A DNA stretch of 57,238 bases from a bacterium (lineage in GTDB: Bacteria > Bacillota > Sulfobacillia > UBA995). The notes beneath the pieces were generated by a model. It did not search any database and was not told where the DNA came from. It saw only the letters and a program-made list of their open reading frames with translations. The position numbers and the translations under genes are program-made. Every line of letters starts with the position of its first letter. Within the stretch, counting starts at the first letter, position 1. Shown here in pieces: positions 50,107-57,238 of the stretch. The DNA lies in the NCBI GenBank assembly GCA_031082145.1, contig JAVHLP010000012.1, positions 1 through 57,238 on the forward strand. The letters run 5' to 3'.

Positions 50107-51326
50107 AGCGGTCAGACTTCAGCTGGCGTCACGTCGGGGTGGTCTTCCGCAAGGAACTCCTGGACACCTCGCGCGACCGGCGGACCTGGTTCGGCATGGT
50201 CATCATGCCGCTCTTGCTCGTACCCCTGCTGCTGCTGGCCATGCCCGTGGTGGTGGAGGGGCAGATGGAGAAGGTCCGCCAGGCAACCGTCCGGGTGGCG
50301 GTGGTGGGGGCGGCCCACCATCCCGGCCTGGTGGATCACCTCAAGGGAACGGACGCGGTGGAAGTGGTCACCGCCGGCGACCCCGAGGCCGACCTGGCCG
50401 ATCGCCGGATCCAGGCCATTGTCTACCTCCCCGAGGGATTGGCCGAGAGCCTGGCGGCGGAGATCCCGGCCCCGGTGCGGGTGGCCTACGATGGCTCCGA
50501 TCAGAACTCAGTCGAGGCCCAGGGACGGATCGTGCGCGCCCTCTCCGCTTACTCAGCGCTGATTGTCGCCGAACGTCTGGCCGCCCGGGGGATGGACCCG
50601 GTCATCCTGCATCCCCTCGGTCTGTCGGTGGAGAACCTGGCTCCCCCCCGCCGGATGATAGGCTTCGCGTTGGGGCTGATCATGCCGATGATGCTGGCCA
50701 TGTGGGCCACCCTGGGTGGCCTGTACGCGGCCATCGACGCGGCCGCCGGCGAGAAGGAGCGAGGCACCCTGGAGCCGCTGCTCTCGGCACCACCCGCGCG
50801 GATTGCCGTGGTGCTCGGCAAGTACTTCACGGTGGTGCTCACCTCAATGATAGCCGCCGGTATCTCAATGCTGGGAATGGTGGTGGCGTTCACCATCCGG
50901 CCCACGGCCTTGTTGGGCCCGGGCGCGGCGGGAACCGCGAGTCTGGCCGAAGTGCTGCCACCGGCCGCGGCCGGGACCATCTTCCTGGTGGCGCTGGGCT
51001 TGGCCGGTGTCTTCTCCGCCCTGCAACTGGCCGTGAGCCTGCGCGCCCGCAGCTTCAGGGAAGCCCAGACCTACCTGTCGCCGCTCTCGCTGATGATCGT
51101 CATGCCGGCCGTCTTCACCCAGTTCATGGCGCCGGACCAGGTACCGACCTGGTTCTACTATGTCCCACTGCTGAACAGCCTGATGGTCTTCAAGGAAGCG
51201 CTGATGGGGATCGTCAACCCCGGGCATATCGTCACCACCCTGGCCGTGAGCCTGGTGGGAATCCGTCTGACCCTGGGCTTCGCGGTGGCCAGTTTCCGCC
51301 GGGAGCAGGTGCTGTTCCGGGTGTAG
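50103..51326 (+). CDS. NatB-type ABC-2 permease
   Basis: 407 residues with GTG start overlapping the ATPase stop. An N-terminal helix near 29-50, a 150-residue extracytoplasmic domain, then the GEKERGTLEPLLSAPPARIAVVLGKY motif of the NatB/ABC2_membrane_3 family and five to six helices. It completes a two-gene exporter. Sodium or a drug is a guess from the family. Confidence 0.87.
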   Translation: MKRSDFSWRHVGVVFRKELLDTSRDRRTWFGMVIMPLLLVPLLLLAMPVVVEGQMEKVRQATVRVAVVGAAHHPGLVDHLKGTDAVEVVTAGDPEADLADRRIQAIVYLPEGLAESLAAEIPAPVRVAYDGSDQNSVEAQGRIVRALSAYSALIVAERLAARGMDPVILHPLGLSVENLAPPRRMIGFALGLIMPMMLAMWATLGGLYAAIDAAAGEKERGTLEPLLSAPPARIAVVLGKYFTVVLTSMIAAGISMLGMVVAFTIRPTALLGPGAAGTASLAEVLPPAAAGTIFLVALGLAGVFSALQLAVSLRARSFREAQTYLSPLSLMIVMPAVFTQFMAPDQVPTWFYYVPLLNSLMVFKEALMGIVNPGHIVTTLAVSLVGIRLTLGFAVASFRREQVLFRV

Positions 51327-51339
51327 GCGTAAAGCCCGG

Positions 51340-52455
51340 TCACAGTAGCTTGCGGTAGATGCGATAGGTCTTGTAATGGGTCCCCCCCACGCTCTCGGCG
51401 TCCCGCCGCATGGGCAGGTTGGTCTCGCCGATGGTGGAACCCTCTGCCCAGCGGTATCCCCGGCGCCTGGCGGCCTCCAGGGCCCGGAGGAAAATGGCCG
51501 CCGGCACCCCCTTCTTGCGGTAGGACGGCACCACGAAGAGGACGAAGAGGCGGCCCCCGTCTATGCGTCGCCGGTGCCACAGGAATTTGAGCCAGCCCAA
51601 GGGGAATAGGCGGCCGTCCAGATGCCTCAGCACCTGGTTGTAGTCAGGCAGGGCCAGGTTGAAACCGATCGGATCGCCTGCGCCGGATCGGGCGATGTAG
51701 ATGAACTCGGGAACGGCCAAGGGCCGTAACCGCCGGGCCATAGCCCGGAGCTCCTCCAGCCGGGGAGGGGTGAGATCGGGCCACTCCCGCGGCATGGCCT
51801 CATCCAGGACCTGCTTGATGGCCCTGATCTCCCGCTCCAGGTCGCCCAGTTGCAGCCGATCTACCCGGTAGCGGAACTTCCGCATGGCGTAGTCAACCAC
51901 CCGGCGGTAGCGCTCCGGCGCCGGGCCGAGATCATAACGGTAGGCGTACAAGTCCTCAGCCTTCTCAAAACCGTAACGCTCGAGGAACTCCGCGTAGTAA
52001 GGAGGGTTGTAGCTGTTCAGGAGAACCGGCGGCGAGTCGAACCCCTCCACCAGTAACCCCCGGTAGTCGTCGCCCCAGGTGGGGGAGACGGGCCCCTTGA
52101 CCTGGACATACCCCCGCTCCCGCAGCCAGGCCAACCCCGTGTCCAGCAAGGCCCGGGCGACGGAGTAGTCCTCTGCGCACTCGAACAAGGTGAAGTAGCC
52201 GTCGCGGGTGCCCTTGGACCGGTTGATGGTCTCGTTGGCCCCCACCGCCAGTCGCCCCACCACCCGGACTCCGTCCCTGGCCAGGAACAACTCCATCGGA
52301 CCGGCCTGGCGGAGAGGGTTGGCGCCGGCCACGATTGCCCGCATGTCCCGCAGCAAGGGGGGCACCCAGTTGGGGTCGCCGCGGTAGAGCTGCCAGGGCA
52401 GCCGGAGAAAGGAGCCCTGCTCCCGCCCTGTCAGGGACCTGACGGTGAACCGCAC
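51340..52455 (-). CDS. GNAT-fold acetyltransferase-like protein
   Basis: 371 residues. Two GNAT-like halves can be seen: FLARDGVRVVGRLAVGANE at about 58-76, and FVVPSYRKKGVPAAIFLRAL with the acetyl-CoA pyrophosphate loop YRKKGVPA near 320-331. The large size with a central WGDDYRGLLVEGFDSPPVLLN region puts it with the big GNAT group of unknown substrate found across Clostridia and other anaerobes. Convergent with the NatB gene and 24 nt before the symporter end. Confidence 0.75.
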   Translation of the reverse strand: MRFTVRSLTGREQGSFLRLPWQLYRGDPNWVPPLLRDMRAIVAGANPLRQAGPMELFLARDGVRVVGRLAVGANETINRSKGTRDGYFTLFECAEDYSVARALLDTGLAWLRERGYVQVKGPVSPTWGDDYRGLLVEGFDSPPVLLNSYNPPYYAEFLERYGFEKAEDLYAYRYDLGPAPERYRRVVDYAMRKFRYRVDRLQLGDLEREIRAIKQVLDEAMPREWPDLTPPRLEELRAMARRLRPLAVPEFIYIARSGAGDPIGFNLALPDYNQVLRHLDGRLFPLGWLKFLWHRRRIDGGRLFVLFVVPSYRKKGVPAAIFLRALEAARRRGYRWAEGSTIGETNLPMRRDAESVGGTHYKTYRIYRKLL

Positions 52456-53806
52456 GTCACTTCCTCCTCTCGCCGGAGGGCGATGGCCGCCCGCAGGCGG
52501 GCGTGCTCCGCGCGGTCGATGCTGTAACCGGTCAGGGCCAGCATGGCCAGAAAGAACAACAAGGCGGGCAAGGGGCCCAGCAAGGCCCGCATGGCCAGGA
52601 GAGCCGACCGGGGCTGGACGGCTCCCGCCACATAGCCCGAGTAGTGAAGAACCGCCCCCACCGCCAGGATGGCCCCGGAAGAGGCCAGCTTTTGCAGGAA
52701 AGTCAGGAGCCCGTAGTAGGCCCCCTCCCGGCGCCGCCCGGTGGCGAGTTCATCGAGTTCTAGGCAGTCGGGTACCATAGACCAGGGGATCACGTGCGCG
52801 GCCGAGACGCCGATCCCGGCCAGGAAGGCCAGGGCATAGGCGGCCGCCCGCTGGCCGGGAGCCAGGAAGCTGACCGCGACCAGCACACCGGCCAGGAAAC
52901 CCAGGCCCGCCACATAGGCCGCTCGCTTGCTGGTGGCCCGGCTGAAGTGGACCCAGGCCGGCAAGAACAGGGTGGCGGTCACGAACATGGTGCCCAGGAT
53001 GCCGGAATGTCCGCTTCCATCCCCATCCAGTAGGTCAGGAAGTAGATGAGGACGGTGGAGACGACGTCAATGCCGGCCCAGGTGAGCAGGTAGACGGCCA
53101 ACATGGCGCGGAAGGGCCGGTTGGCGAGGGTGATCCGCGTGCTCTCTCCCAGCGGCATACGGGTTGGGGGCGCAACGGCGGGGGCCGGCGTGCGGCAACC
53201 GAACACCACCACCAGCGGGGTCAGGGCGCAGACGACCCCCATGGTGAAGCCCATGACCCGGAATCCACCGGCCACCGAGGCGAAGGCGCCCACGAGGGCC
53301 ATGGGGATCACCGCCGCCACCAGCCCGCCCCCGATGGAGAAGGCCATGCGGTAGGCGGAGAGGCTGGTACGCTGGTCGTAGTCAGGCGTCAGTTCGGCGG
53401 TAAGGGCGCTGTAGGGCACCCCTACCAGCGTGAACAAGGTGGTGTGGGCCAGGAAGACCCCGGCCACCCAGGCGAAGGTCATCGCCTGCCCGGGCAGTGC
53501 CGGCACCGACCAGAGCAGTGCGAAGGAGAGACCGAAGGGGACCGCCGTCAGGAGCAGGTAGGGCTTGCGCCGGCCCCAGCGGCTGCGAGTGTGGTCGGAC
53601 AGGTGCCCGGCCAGCGGGTCCGAAACCGCGTCCCAGACCCTCCCCAGCATGACCGCAATCCCCGCCAGGGCCGGGGACAGGCCCACAACGTCGGTCAAGT
53701 AGTAGAGAAAGAACAGCACGACGACGGTGTAGGCGATGCTCATCCCGAGATCCCCGGCTCCATAGGCTAGCTTCTCTCTTGCCGGAAGCGGTTCCGCTGC
53801 CGTCAC
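52431..53806 (-). pseudogene. GPH-family sugar/cation symporter with one frameshift
   Basis: Two frames together make one 12-helix glycoside-pentoside-hexuronide symporter. The first runs from GTG 53806 to a TGA at 52979 and covers VTAAEPLPAREKLAYGAGDL, GRVWDAVSDPLAGHLSDHTR and TWAGIDVVSTVLIYFLTYWM. The second opens at about 53010 and continues GILGTMFVTATLFLP to ..CGSPSGP. The switch sits near 53005-53012 and needs one added base. The start GTG overlaps the Nudix-like gene stop by 4 nt. Either decay or an assembly error; codon use in both halves is normal. Confidence 0.78.
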
Positions 53807-54444
53807 TCCCTCCGGCGGGCCAGGGTCTCCAGGTACCGCCCGAGGTATCGGGGCGTTCCCCAGGGATAGGCGACGGTCTGACGGGGAAGATCGGCGCCCT
53901 CCAGCACGGCCCCGTCGGCCAGCAAGGGCTGCAGATCCGCCCCGCGGTCCCCCATGGCCAGGAGCTGTGACGCGTAAAGGCCGATGAGGGCTCTCACCTT
54001 GTGACCGGGCGCCGGCGGGCGGCTGGGGTCCACCGGTTCGGCCCGGAAGGAGGCCACCAGTTGCCGAAAAGACTTCCACACGTAACACGGTCGGGGCCGG
54101 AGAGAGGGGTCAAGGGGCAGCGTACGGCCCTCCCCGTCAAGGCCAAAATACAGGCTGAAAGGGCTATCCACCAGCCGGACGGCCAGTCCAGTCTCCTCCT
54201 GGATCGCCTGGGGCAGGCCGGCCCGGACCTCCTCGCCGGGGGGCCGGTGGCCCCCCAAACCAAGGAACGGCACTCGCCAGACACCGCCTTCCTTCCGCCA
54301 GCGGTGGGGTTCGGCAATGGCGAAGAACAAGCGCCGGCCGTACGGGATGAGGACCTCGCCTCGGATGACGCAACCGCTGTCGCCCAAGGGATGCAGGTGA
54401 GCTCGCAAACTGCCGGCACTGGCGTCGGATTCGGCCGGATCCAA
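53803..54444 (-). CDS. Nudix-like protein
   Basis: 213 residues. LGLGGHRPPGEEVRAGLPQA, then IQEETGL, resembles the Nudix box GX5EX7REUXEEXGU, but the conserved Arg of REU is Gln and the first part is loose. The rest has no motif I know. It may have lost hydrolase activity or be a Nudix-fold regulator of the coupled sugar symporter gene. Its own start is ATG 54444 with a plain upstream region. Confidence 0.6.
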   Translation of the reverse strand: MDPAESDASAGSLRAHLHPLGDSGCVIRGEVLIPYGRRLFFAIAEPHRWRKEGGVWRVPFLGLGGHRPPGEEVRAGLPQAIQEETGLAVRLVDSPFSLYFGLDGEGRTLPLDPSLRPRPCYVWKSFRQLVASFRAEPVDPSRPPAPGHKVRALIGLYASQLLAMGDRGADLQPLLADGAVLEGADLPRQTVAYPWGTPRYLGRYLETLARRRE

Positions 54445-54542
54445 CAGCGACCCTCACTTCCCGCGGGGAATGGCAGGACTTGTCTTTCGATGTCACCTCC
54501 CTCTTTACCTTCCTGGTTATGCCAACGCTTTGACCCTCTCTC

Positions 54543-54567
54543 GCTCCCGGCAGGACTCGGCGGGAGC
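54543..54567. repeat. Inverted repeat upstream of the acyl-CoA dehydrogenase
   Basis: GCTCCCG (54543-54549) and CGGGAGC (54561-54567), 11 nt apart, in the divergent intergenic region 54445-54614. Possible operator for a regulator of the acyl-CoA dehydrogenase. No clear promoter was found here. Confidence 0.3.
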
Positions 54568-54623
54568 CGGGCGAATGCTCGCAGGGAACCGCCTGCGCCG
54601 GACCGGCAAAGGAGTTGGTGGCA

Positions 54624-55856
54624 TTGGATTTCTTGCTTGACACCGAACAGAAACAGGTCCGCGACGAGGCGCGCCGCTTTGTGCGGGACCAGGTTCCACG
54701 GCAACTGGTGGTGGATATGGACGCCGGCCGGGTGACCTACCCCCGTGAGTTCCTCGAGTCACTGGCCCGCCATCACCTGCTGGGCGTGCGTTTCCCCATC
54801 GAACGGGGAGGAAGGGAGGGAGACTGGGTCACCGAGACAGCCGTCATCGAGGAAGTCGGGGTCCTGGGGACGGCCCTGGCCTGCCTCTACTCGCTGCCCA
54901 GCATAGTCGGTGAAGCGGTGTATGCCTTTGGCACACCCGAACAGAAGGAGCGCTACCTGGCGCCGACTCTCAGGGCCGAGTTGACCTGCGCCGAGGCCCT
55001 CACGGAGCCCAGGGGGGGTTCGGACTTCTTCGGGACCACCGCCGAGGCCCGCCGGGATGGCTCCGGCTATCTGCTGCGGGGCCAGAAGCGCTTCATCGTT
55101 GGCGCCGAGGGGGCTGACTACTTCATGGCGTATGCCCGGACCGACCCCTCCGCTCCCCCCCACCGCGGCATAAGCGCATTCCTCGTCGACCGGGGTCCCG
55201 GCGTCGAGGTGGAGCGGGTTTACGGCCTCATGGGCACCCGGGGCGGAGGTACCGGCCGGGTGGTCTTCCGGGATGTGCGGGTGCCGCGGGAGAACCTGCT
55301 GGGACCGGAGAACGGGGCTGCCGACATCTTCTACCGCATGATGATCCCCGAGCGTCTGACCAGCGCGGCCGGCGCGCTGGGGATGGCCCGGGCGGCCTTG
55401 GAGGTGGCCGCCCGCTACAGCACCCGTCGCAAGGCCTTCGGCCGGGCCATCAGGGAATTCCAGGGAGTCAGCTTCAAGGTGGCGGATAGCCTCACCCGCC
55501 TGGACGCAGCCCGGGCGCTGGTGTACGCGGCAGCCCGGGCGGCCGACGCCGGGGCCGACCCGGCACTGGTCCGCCGCCTGGTCTCGGAAGCCAAGAAGGA
55601 AGCCACCCAGTCCGCCTGGCAAGTCATCAACGACTCCATGCAGGTGCTGGGTGGTATCGGCTACACCACCGTCTACCCGGTGGAGCGCCTGCTCCGAGAT
55701 GCGCGCTTGATCATGATCTGGACCGGCACCAACGAGATCATGAACCTGATCATCCAGCACGAGTACTACCGGGAACTAGCCGCCGCTGCCGGACAGGCGC
55801 GAGACGTGGAGCAGGACGCGGTCGAGCGGGCAGAGGAGGAGAAGGTCTACGAGTGA
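54624..55856 (+). CDS. Acyl-CoA dehydrogenase
   Basis: 410 residues from TTG 54624, which lies 9 nt after AAAGGAG; TTG 54615 and GTG 54618 are too close to it. [14 protein letters not shown] is the FAD/acyl-CoA signature, then [16 protein letters not shown] and the C-terminal ACAD motif [34 protein letters not shown]. The usual catalytic base Glu is probably E in TGTNEI. Oxidises an acyl-CoA to the enoyl form using an electron-transfer partner. It precedes the aminotransferase by 4 nt, suggesting an amino- or short-chain acid pathway. Confidence 0.9.
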   Translation: MDFLLDTEQKQVRDEARRFVRDQVPRQLVVDMDAGRVTYPREFLESLARHHLLGVRFPIERGGREGDWVTETAVIEEVGVLGTALACLYSLPSIVGEAVYAFGTPEQKERYLAPTLRAELTCAEALTEPRGGSDFFGTTAEARRDGSGYLLRGQKRFIVGAEGADYFMAYARTDPSAPPHRGISAFLVDRGPGVEVERVYGLMGTRGGGTGRVVFRDVRVPRENLLGPENGAADIFYRMMIPERLTSAAGALGMARAALEVAARYSTRRKAFGRAIREFQGVSFKVADSLTRLDAARALVYAAARAADAGADPALVRRLVSEAKKEATQSAWQVINDSMQVLGGIGYTTVYPVERLLRDARLIMIWTGTNEIMNLIIQHEYYRELAAAAGQARDVEQDAVERAEEEKVYE

Positions 55857-55860
55857 TCGG

Positions 55861-57027
55861 GTGACCCGTTTTGCCCCCCTACGCCAGCCCCTGATGGCCG
55901 GGGCCCGGGGCTGTTGGTACACGGACGTCCAGGGCCGCCAGCATCTCGATCTGCTGGCCGGCTGCTGGTGCACGATATTGGGCCACGCTCACCCCGTCTT
56001 CACCCGGCGGGTGCGGCGGCAGGCGGGCCGGTTCGTTCACGCGGGCACCGGCTACCTGTCGCCCGAAGTGCACCAGGGGGTTGAGGCCTTCCTCTCCATA
56101 CTGCCCGGCGACTACCGGGTGGCTCTCCTGAACACGGGTAGCGAGGCGATGGACCTGGCCATCCGGGTGGCCCGGGCGGCCACCGGCCGCCGGGCCGTTA
56201 TCTCGGTGGAACGGGGGTACTACGGCGCCACCGCCGAGATGCTGGCCCTCACCGGAACGGCGGGCGCCCACCCACTAGGCTACCGGCTGCCGGTCCCCGA
56301 CTGCTCCCGCTGCGAGCATTCTCTCCCCGCCTGCGGCCTGGGGTGTACGGAACCGCCGGACCCCCTCTGCGGAGTGGCGGCCGTAGTCTGCGAGCCCATC
56401 CTGGCATCGGGGGGTATGGTGGTGCCGCCTCCGGGCTACCTGCCCCGGCTCGAGACCCTGGCCAGAAGCCGGGAGGCCTTGTTGGTGGTCAACGAGGTGA
56501 CCACCGGCGGTGGACGTACCGGGCGCTGGTTTGCCCACCAGGATCAGGGGGTCTCCCCAGACCTGGTGGTGGTGGGCAAGGCCTTTGGCAACGGGTTTCC
56601 CGCCGCCGCCCTGCTGGTGCGGGACGAGGTCGAAGACCGAGCCCGCCGGGCAGGCTTGACCCACGTGCAGTCGCACGGCTTCGATCCCTTCACCGGTTTC
56701 CTGGTGGCCACCGTGATCGAACTCGTCCGTGAGGAGGGCTTGCTGGCACGGGCCGGTGAGGTCGGTCGGGAGCTGAAGGACCGGCTGGACAAGCTGGCCG
56801 AGCGCTTCCCGGTGCGCAACGTCAGGGGCGATGGCCTCCTGCTCGCCTTCGACGTCCCCGAGCCCGGGTTTTCGGCGGTCGCCCGGCGGCTCGAAGAACT
56901 GGGGGTCGTGGTGGGGGCACAGCCGGTGCACAGTACTTTCCGGCTGCTGCCGGCGTTGGTACTGGGCGAAGTGGAGATCGCCGTCTTCGCCGGGGCGCTG
57001 GAGGACAGCCTGAGCCGCCTACCCTGA
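55861..57027 (+). CDS. Class-III PLP aminotransferase with unusual active site
   Basis: 388 residues, GTG start. PLP lysine K240 is in VVVGKAFGNGFP. The Asp that normally pairs with the PLP ring nitrogen (in DEVxTGxGRTG) is Asn here: VVNEVTTGGGRTG, N211. A cysteine-rich insert at 148-170 (CSRC, CGLGC, C) could bind a metal, as in a few related aminotransferases and dialkylglycine decarboxylases. It is coupled to the acyl-CoA dehydrogenase 4 nt upstream. Substrate unknown. Confidence 0.82.
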   Translation: MTRFAPLRQPLMAGARGCWYTDVQGRQHLDLLAGCWCTILGHAHPVFTRRVRRQAGRFVHAGTGYLSPEVHQGVEAFLSILPGDYRVALLNTGSEAMDLAIRVARAATGRRAVISVERGYYGATAEMLALTGTAGAHPLGYRLPVPDCSRCEHSLPACGLGCTEPPDPLCGVAAVVCEPILASGGMVVPPPGYLPRLETLARSREALLVVNEVTTGGGRTGRWFAHQDQGVSPDLVVVGKAFGNGFPAAALLVRDEVEDRARRAGLTHVQSHGFDPFTGFLVATVIELVREEGLLARAGEVGRELKDRLDKLAERFPVRNVRGDGLLLAFDVPEPGFSAVARRLEELGVVVGAQPVHSTFRLLPALVLGEVEIAVFAGALEDSLSRLP

Positions 57028-57043
57028 GCGACCGGGCGGTCGC
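57028..57043. terminator. Hairpin after the aminotransferase gene
   Basis: GCGACC and GGTCGC pair around GGGC directly after the stop codon. No T-run. Between here and 57156 I see no gene. Confidence 0.35.
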
Positions 57044-57156
57044 GATCCACCCAGACAGAGGCCGGCCGGCAGCGATCGTGTGTCTGGCGCCCACCGCCCG
57101 GGCGGGGGAGTCGGGCGCCCATGGCGGACACAAAACCGCTCACTGGCTTGGCCGCG

Positions 57157-57238
57157 TCAGTGCTCGCTACCCTCCCGGGCCCGCAACTCCTCCAGCTGGC
57201 GGCGCAGCCGACCCAAGCTCAGCCTGAGATTCTCGTTG
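57157..57238 (-). CDS. C-terminus of a coiled-coil protein (cut by window edge)
   Basis: The last 26 codons before TGA read NENLRLSLGRLRRQLEELRA, then REGSEH, a leucine/glutamate-rich coiled coil. The gene extends beyond the window, so no family can be given. Confidence 0.5.
   Translation of the reverse strand, partial: NENLRLSLGRLRRQLEELRAREGSEH

Noticed and set aside
1-57238. rRNA, tRNA, CRISPR arrays, transposases
   Set aside because: None was recognised on reading; a tRNA or repeat search program was not available.

Overview
The window reads as chromosome of a high-GC anaerobic member of the Bacillota (Clostridia-like; I cannot name a genus). The signs are Gram-positive style Shine-Dalgarno sites with many GTG and TTG starts, a CooT-type nickel protein with a DUF3842 partner, a 2-hydroxyacyl-CoA dehydratase/activase set with a DUF362 ferredoxin, a TIGR04076 protein, a YkvI transporter, and an SLH-anchored GH18 protein of the YaaH kind. 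Most of the window is dense and GC-rich, so long antisense frames are common and were ignored. I saw no rRNA, tRNA, CRISPR array or complete insertion sequence.

Layout from left to right. 1-3.3 kb: a HAD phosphatase, a one-helix membrane protein and two tail-to-tail radical SAM enzymes. 3.4-8.3 kb: an island that looks lower in GC, with a CPBP-family membrane protein that has lost its catalytic glutamates, an ABC-transporter remnant, a McrBC restriction system whose McrB carries an inserted EVE domain, and another gene fragment. 8.4-11.1 kb: a three-gene ABC transporter behind a clear promoter and a leader able to hide its own ribosome-binding site. 11.4-15.2 kb: a metal/cofactor-flavoured operon (DUF3842, CooT, ECF S-component, methyltransferase, then an MBL protein) preceded by a structured RNA with a terminator and by a DUF523-ModE fusion. 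15.3-20.2 kb: a two-subunit sodium:solute symporter followed by two PaaK-like adenylate-forming proteins, a plausible uptake-plus-activation unit. 20.2-23.9 kb: a TetR-controlled ABC exporter with two abutting palindromic operators and a coupled 46-residue membrane peptide.

24-30.4 kb: small membrane proteins, the cysteine desulfurase-ThiI pair for sulfur transfer, a flippase-like membrane protein, a broken HExxH metallopeptidase and an FmdB zinc ribbon with a near-consensus promoter. 30.4-37.7 kb: one leftward cluster of DUF885 peptidase, DUF362 ferredoxin, two different HgdB/BcrC-family subunits, their ATP-driven activase and an MFS transporter. This is the best candidate here for an undescribed redox system. 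37.8-42.5 kb: a ceramidase-like secreted protein and several membrane proteins. 42.5-49.3 kb: cysS, a TIGR04076 protein, a divergent amidohydrolase/fabI pair, the SLH-GH18 protein and a MATE exporter. 49.4-57.2 kb: a NatAB-type ABC exporter, a GNAT protein, a frameshifted GPH symporter coupled to a Nudix-like protein, an acyl-CoA dehydrogenase, a class-III aminotransferase lacking the usual PLP-binding Asp, and the end of a coiled-coil gene at the window edge.

Regulation is readable at several points: near-consensus sigma-A promoters at 11108-11136, 23911-23939 and 30126-30154, TetR operators, an attenuator-like leader at 14161-14302 and a Shine-Dalgarno sequestering leader at 10941-11101. 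At least three genes are broken or frameshifted (30.1 kb, 53.0 kb and probably 24.5 kb), and there are decayed remnants at 4.3, 8.2 and 37.8 kb. Either genuine decay or assembly error could explain the frameshifts.
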